Source: Stramenopiles sp. TOSAG23-6
Lineage: Eukaryota > Sar
NCBI GenBank assembly: GCA_900128565.1
Contig: LT636288.1
Coordinates: 1 to 10,900 of the forward strand
Length of the DNA stretch: 10,900 nucleotides
Direction: 5' to 3'
Numbering within the stretch: the stretch's first letter is position 1; every line of letters begins with the position of its first letter. Below, in pieces: positions 7,546 to 10,900 of the stretch. The notes under the pieces are model-generated. The model ran no database searches. It was not told the DNA's origin and saw only the letters and a list, made by a program, of their open reading frames with translations. The position numbers were made by a program, and so were the translations under genes.

Positions 7546-8070
7546 ATTCTTTTGGTTCTATTGATTACAGCATTAATTGATTATAATACGGTAGAATACG
7601 GTAGAAGTGTACCTATACAAAAGAATGATTTATATATCGACCCAAGAATCCTGTAGGAAAGCTAATACATGTAATGTGCTAACTATATGCTACGGTCTAT
7701 CTACAGAAGTAGCCGACTATATTCTCTACCGTGCGCTAACTACTTGCACTCTATAAGTCCAAGGTAACGAGGTGTCAAAGCAAAGGGAGTAGCCAGTAAC
7801 CGCCATCCGTTTTTTATGTACGTTACGCTATTTCTAGCTACTGGTACTACCTTAGCTTATACTATTACTTTCGCTTTACTATTAGCTAACCTTGTGGCTT
7901 GTGGCTTTGACTACTATAAGAATATCAGTACATATATACTAATACGCAGGAGTAAATATTTCAGCGTCATTATATATTTGACTGTTATTGAACGTAGAGA
8001 CTACATTGTTTGTATGTCTTTTCTTTGAGAATTTTACCTAATTATATAGTGAGAAAACCACCTATTTACT
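7546..8070. other. Divergent intergenic region of odd composition
   Basis: 525 bp between the start codons of TMC and CEP19. The left part has a 10-bp tandem repeat (7585-7606) and short inverted or direct partners: CTACCGT at 7726-7732, and GTGCTAACTA at 7676 against GTGCGCTAACTA at 7731. The whole stretch is unusually rich in CTA/TAG trinucleotides compared with the flanking genes. A 70-codon hydrophobic ORF (7816-8028) is present, but it has no recognisable family and is probably chance. A decayed mobile-element insertion is possible but unproven. Both promoters must lie here. Confidence 0.4.
7585..7606 (+). repeat. Tandem 10-bp repeat, 2.2 copies
   Basis: AATACGGTAG occurs twice in direct tandem, followed by AA, upstream of the TMC start. 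A partly inverted copy (CTACCGT) lies at 7726-7732. Confidence 0.7.
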
Positions 8071-8889
8071 ATGAGTTCTACTTCTAAAATTAGACCTCAA
8101 CCAGAAGACGTAAAACCTTTACGTTTTGCTTTGAAGTTTAGCCCACCTACAGTTCTCCTTGAATATTCATTGCAATCTAGTGGAAAAATATATCACTATT
8201 GCGTAAAACTTAATCGAATGGACTTTAATGGAGAAAATTCAGAAAATAAAGTCGTTGCAAAACTTCGTTCAAAATATGATCTTCTCGTAAAACCAGGTTT
8301 AATTTCCAACGAACAGCTTCGACGTCTAATTGAGCGTTTGTTTGCTGGTGTTCAATCATCAAATAGTTCTAATAACAATCAGCATGATGTATGTTTTATA
8401 TGAATTTCTAATTTAATTTTTTTTTCATACGAAATTTAGTACCTAACAAATTTTAGTTTTTTTTTTTNAAANTATTTTTTCACAATACTTGTACATTCAA
8501 AAAGTTCTTCAAACACGTCTTTCAGAGATACTGAAAAAAAACCAACAGTTGAAAATATTGACATGGTTTTGCCACCGACTCCACCTTCAACAAATCAATC
8601 CAAGAACTCCCAGAATTCTCAAAATGTTTTTGAAAAATATGCCGATGAAAGTATCAATTTGAACAAAATGAATAAACAAGAACTTGATTTAGTAAAGGCA
8701 GAAATGTCTGTAGAATTTGAAAAAAAACGTTTGAGACCAGGCGATGAAGGTTATAAATATGACGTTCAAGTGGATTTTGAAGAAGGAACTGAAGAAAATG
8801 ATTGGGATGATGATGAAAGTACAGATATTGAAGAAAACGAGGATGAAGAAGAATTTAATTTTGACTTTGTGAATGGTGATTCAATTTAG
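8071..8889 (+). CDS. CEP19: CEP19-like centrosomal/ciliary protein, two exons
   Basis: Exons 8071-8388 and 8497-8889 join in phase 0 to 236 residues; human CEP19 is somewhat shorter. The N-terminal LRFALKFSPPTVLLEY corresponds to the CEP19 GIRFQPPAIILIYE region. LRSKYDLLVKPGLISNEQLR matches the helical middle part. The second exon carries LNKMNKQELDLVKAEMSVEF and YKYDVQVDFEEG, equivalent to CEP19 [20 protein letters not shown] and FVYDIEVEF. CEP19 sits at the mother centriole and recruits RABL2 to load IFT trains at the ciliary base, so this gene implies cilia or flagella. The tail is very acidic (DDDESTDIEENEDEEE), longer than in the human protein. The intron has two ambiguous bases (8468, 8472). 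Assignment is from recalled motifs. Confidence 0.85.
8389..8496 (+). other. CEP19 intron (GTATG...ACAT, 108 nt)
   Basis: The donor follows CAG CAT GAT and reads GTATGTTTTATATG. The body is T-rich with CATACGAAATTTAGTACCTAAC. The end at TTGTACAT lets the frame resume as TCA AAA AGT TCT. The only classic-looking acceptor nearby, TTTCAG at 8520-8525, would give AGA TAC TGA, a stop at the third codon. Two N bases lie inside. Confidence 0.77.
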
Positions 8890-9010
8890 AGTAAAAGATT
8901 CAGTTTAGTAAAATTTGTTTCATTTTTGGAAGTTGTTATAATTTATTCAGAGATTAAGCCGGTATATACTTCAAAGAAATATAGCCAGCATGCGAACAAG
9001 AAGAATATGT
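8890..9010. other. Convergent intergenic gap CEP19 / SR factor
   Basis: About 120 bp of AT-rich DNA between two stop codons. Nothing is recognisable beyond likely 3' UTRs. Confidence 0.4.
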
Positions 9011-9799
9011 TCAATTGACTTTGCTTTCTTTCCCCATTGTTTCATCATCCTCAACAGGAAGTTTCTTAGGGGGGAGCGCATCAATATTTTTTTCAACCTT
9101 TTTATCTTCATCCTTTGCAGGACTTCGAGATCGAGAACGGGAGTATGAACGACGAGGACTTCTTGAGCGGGAAGCTGAACGAGATCTGCTTCGAGATCTG
9201 CTTCGACTTCTGGAATGACGACGTCCTCGATCACGTCGTCCTCTAGATCGACTGCGACTGCGGCTTTGCTCCTTTCGACGTTCCTCCTGAAGGACAATTT
9301 TTGACCGATCTCCAGAGCGCGTCTCTAGCTCAGAACCATCTAAGCCACTTATTGCACGATGCAGATCATCTTTGGTCATGAAATCCATAACGGCAGTTGT
9401 ATCTCCAGTCATATTGGCGTAACCAATGCTTTGAACAACTGGCCTAACGTGGTCTTTCAAATCTTGCCAACTACAACCTCTTGGAAGGTTGCTCATTGTC
9501 ATTCGAAATCCACCACGTCTTGGTGGCGAATTCCTAGGACGACGTTGGGGACCTCGTCTATCCCCTCTAGGATCAGCGACCTCTACTCGGATACGGCGAC
9601 CAGCAAACTCATACCTATCACGGTAGTGGCGTGCATCATCTGCATCATCTCGATTCGAGAACTCAATAAAGGCAAAAGAGGGTCCGTTGCGTGAATCCTT
9701 GATGTTAATGTCCCTAATTCGTCCATATTTATCAAATAGTCTTTCTAATTCTGACTCGCGAACGTCACGTGGGAGACCACCAACAAATAAACGACTCAT
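9011..9799 (-). CDS. SRSF1: SRSF1-like SR splicing factor
   Basis: A complete single-exon gene of 262 residues; human SRSF1 has 248. RRM1 spans about residues 2-76 with RNP2-like RLFVGGLP and RNP1-like GPSFAFIEF. An Arg/Pro/Gly linker follows (81-98). The second, pseudo-RRM carries the diagnostic SWQDLKD at 110-116. An RS domain of repeated Arg-Ser dipeptides covers about 179-229, and then a charged tail. SR proteins of this type bind exonic enhancers and recruit U1 snRNP and U2AF in the nucleus, with the RS domain phosphorylated by SRPK/CLK kinases. Its presence shows a conventional SR-assisted spliceosome in the same genome that carries the odd introns. It is divergent from the AGE gene. 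Its GC content is higher than that of its neighbours. Confidence 0.96.
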   Translation of the reverse strand: MSRLFVGGLPRDVRESELERLFDKYGRIRDINIKDSRNGPSFAFIEFSNRDDADDARHYRDRYEFAGRRIRVEVADPRGDRRGPQRRPRNSPPRRGGFRMTMSNLPRGCSWQDLKDHVRPVVQSIGYANMTGDTTAVMDFMTKDDLHRAISGLDGSELETRSGDRSKIVLQEERRKEQSRSRSRSRGRRDRGRRHSRSRSRSRSRSRSASRSRSPRRSYSRSRSRSPAKDEDKKVEKNIDALPPKKLPVEDDETMGKESKVN

Positions 9800-10037
9800 T
9801 TTAACTCAAATTCAAGCTGTCCCCTGTAGGTAAATTTAAAAGAGTAAGCACTACTCGTGACGCGAATTCGGATCCGATCTCAAATCATATCTGGATTCGC
9901 TGAACCCTAACCCTAACCCTAGGGTTAGGGTTTAGGGGGTCAAACTTTTGAATGTTTTGAACAGGAACAATCAAGTTGAATCAACCTAATCATTCATTAA
10001 TCAAAACTACCTACAACTGTATGAATATTCATTTTCA
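9800..10037. promoter_or_regulatory. Divergent promoter region SR factor / AGE
   Basis: 238 bp between divergent starts. It contains an EcoRI-BamHI-like junction GAATTCGGATCC (about 9866-9877) and the telomere-repeat palindrome at 9903-9939. Telobox-type AACCCTAA motifs are promoter elements in plants and some other eukaryotes, so a regulatory role for both genes is possible. This is inference. Confidence 0.4.
9903..9939. repeat. Palindromic telomere-repeat block
   Basis: About three CCCTAA units run directly into TTAGGG units. The core at 9911-9930 is a perfect 20-bp palindrome centred on CCCTAGGG. The right arm then changes to TTTAGGG plus extra G, so the outer part is imperfect. The order (CCCTAA then TTAGGG) is opposite to a simple end-to-end telomere fusion. 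Confidence 0.9.
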
Positions 10038-10846
10038 ATGGAATGTCAAACCTCAAAAGAATCTGCATTAACTGAGATGAATGTAGCAAACAAAGTTCTT
10101 AAAGAACTCTGTAATGTCTGGAGACGAGACTTGTTCTTAAATGTCATTCCCTTCTGGCTTGATCATTCTCTTGACACCAAGTGCGGTGGTTATTTTACTG
10201 CACTTGATGAAGATGGAAGTGTTTATGATGATAGAAAGTACATGTGGCTGAACGGCCGACAAGTGTACATGATGTCTCGTCTATGTGTGGAATTTCCTAG
10301 TGCTGATGTTTGCAAAATAAATCAGTGGAGAGCGGCTGCGAAGCTTGGTGCTGAGGTATTAGATCGAGCTTTCGATGAGAAAGGCAAGTTGTTTTTTTCT
10401 ACTACCCGAGAAGGCATTCGCTTGCACTTACAGCGCAAGCCTTATTCGGCTGTGTTTTATGTACAAGGTGTATTACAATATTCCATAATGCTTCGAAAGT
10501 CTAAAGAATTTCAAGAAGCTGATATTTATTTCAAAAAAGCAAAAATAATGTTTGGAAAATTACAAACCTGGATTCATGTACGTTTGATTTTTTTCAATTT
10601 CGAATTTATTTTTTTTTCGTACGAAATTTCGTACCTAACATATATCACAAAAAACTATATACTCCTTTATTACATAAACCAAGTCTTTGTGGACGTCCAG
10701 AACCACCTCCAAATTTTAAGCCTCCAGAGTGTTCTGTGTTAAGTGATATAATGTGCGTGGCATCATTGGCGCTTGATTTTCTCGATGCACTTGATGAAGA
10801 TTCCTCTGAACGATTTCAATATTTACAAATTATTCGTCAATGTTCT
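10038..10846 (+). CDS. RENBP: N-acylglucosamine 2-epimerase (renin-binding protein), N-terminal part
   Basis: Exons 10038-10577 and 10676-10846 join in phase 0 to 237 residues. The gene continues beyond the window; the family is about 390-430 residues long. AGE interconverts GlcNAc and ManNAc, feeding sialic-acid or amino-sugar metabolism, in the cytosol. Landmarks: FWLDHSLDTKCGGYFTALDE near the start, WLNGRQVYMMSRLC (family WxxGRQxWxxSRL), GKLFFSTTREG, and KPYSAVFYVQGVLQY. After the intron come KPSLCGRPEP and an acidic helix, DFLDALDED. The (alpha/alpha)6 barrel family is clear. The distal half with the remaining catalytic His/Arg residues is off the edge, so activity cannot be judged. A fragment of a second AGE copy lies at the left edge. 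Divergent from the SR factor, sharing its promoter region. Confidence 0.88.
10578..10675 (+). other. AGE intron 1 (GTACG...ACAT, 98 nt)
   Basis: The donor follows TGG ATT CAT and reads GTACGTTTGATT. The body is T-rich and contains the perfect 16-bp palindrome GTACGAAATTTCGTAC followed by CTAAC. It ends at TTATTACAT, and the exon resumes AAA CCA AGT CTT TGT GGA, which restores the AGE sequence W-I-H-K-P-S-L-C-G-R-P. The only AG in this stretch (10682-10683) would give a frame that stops at TAA after 11 codons. Confidence 0.8.
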
Positions 10847-10900
10847 GTACGTTTTCATTTCAATTTCGAATTTATTTTTTTTTCGTACGAAATTTTGTAC
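10847..10900 (+). other. AGE intron 2, partial
   Basis: It starts GTACGTTTTCATTTC after CAA TGT TCT and is nearly identical to intron 1 through the T-rich part and TTTCGTACGAAATTTTGTAC. The window ends there, before the expected CTAAC and 3' end. Confidence 0.75.

Noticed and set aside
7816-8028. 70-codon hydrophobic ORF upstream of CEP19
   Set aside because: No recognisable family, and it sits in a CTA-rich stretch of odd composition just 42 bp before another start codon. Most likely chance; kept only as a note in the intergenic entry.
8520-8525. TTTCAG as a canonical 3' splice site of CEP19
   Set aside because: The donor phase is 0, and the exon would read AGA TAC TGA and stop. It also loses frame with the conserved LNKMNKQEL and YKYDVQVDF motifs.
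10682-10683. AG acceptor in AGE intron 1
   Set aside because: It gives TCT TTG TGG ACG and a TAA after 11 codons. The conserved CGRP frame is only reached with the end at ACAT (10675).

Overview
This is a nuclear fragment from an AT-rich, gene-dense eukaryote, probably a unicellular, flagellum-bearing protist. Intergenic gaps are mostly 120-550 bp. Genes are short and have few introns. The standard stop codons TAA, TAG and TGA are all used, and TTAGGG/CCCTAA-type motifs occur internally. The lineage cannot be fixed from sequence alone. The BspA-like LRR protein is compatible with a stramenopile, but that is only a hint. CEP19, a PIH1-family protein and a TMC-like channel suggest a cell with cilia or flagella.

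Layout from left to right: (1) 73-384, minus strand: a 5'-truncated fragment of an N-acylglucosamine 2-epimerase (AGE) gene that runs off the left edge, followed by long A/T homopolymers. (2) 585-1865, plus: TFIIH subunit p44/SSL1 (GTF2H2), one exon. (3) 1992-2801, minus: BspA-like (LRR_5) leucine-rich-repeat protein. (4) 3060-4187, plus: a protein with a PIH1-type C-terminal CS-like domain, ending in a small tandem duplication over the stop codon. (5) 4402-7545, minus: a four-exon TMC-like membrane channel of 952 residues. (6) 7546-8070: a compositionally odd intergenic stretch. (7) 8071-8889, plus: two-exon CEP19. (8) 9011-9799, minus: SRSF1-like SR splicing factor. (9) 9800-10037: divergent promoter region with a palindromic telomere-repeat block. 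(10) 10038 to the right edge, plus: the N-terminal part of an AGE/renin-binding-protein gene, a second AGE locus.

The most notable observation concerns the introns. All of them look like copies of one short, T-rich, strand-oriented repeat of about 87-108 nt: a GTAYG start, a T-rich body, a GTACGAAATTTCGTAC-like palindrome and a CTAAC branch-like motif. In the three well-recognised genes (TMC, CEP19, AGE) the reading frame and protein homology place the 3' end at ACAT, not at AG. In four of the five complete introns of these genes, every nearby AG acceptor frameshifts into an early stop. This suggests a family of introner-like mobile introns with GT...AT (or shifted AT...AC) termini. RNA data are needed to prove it. 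The genes themselves are largely unrelated housekeeping or ciliary genes and form no operon-like pathway.
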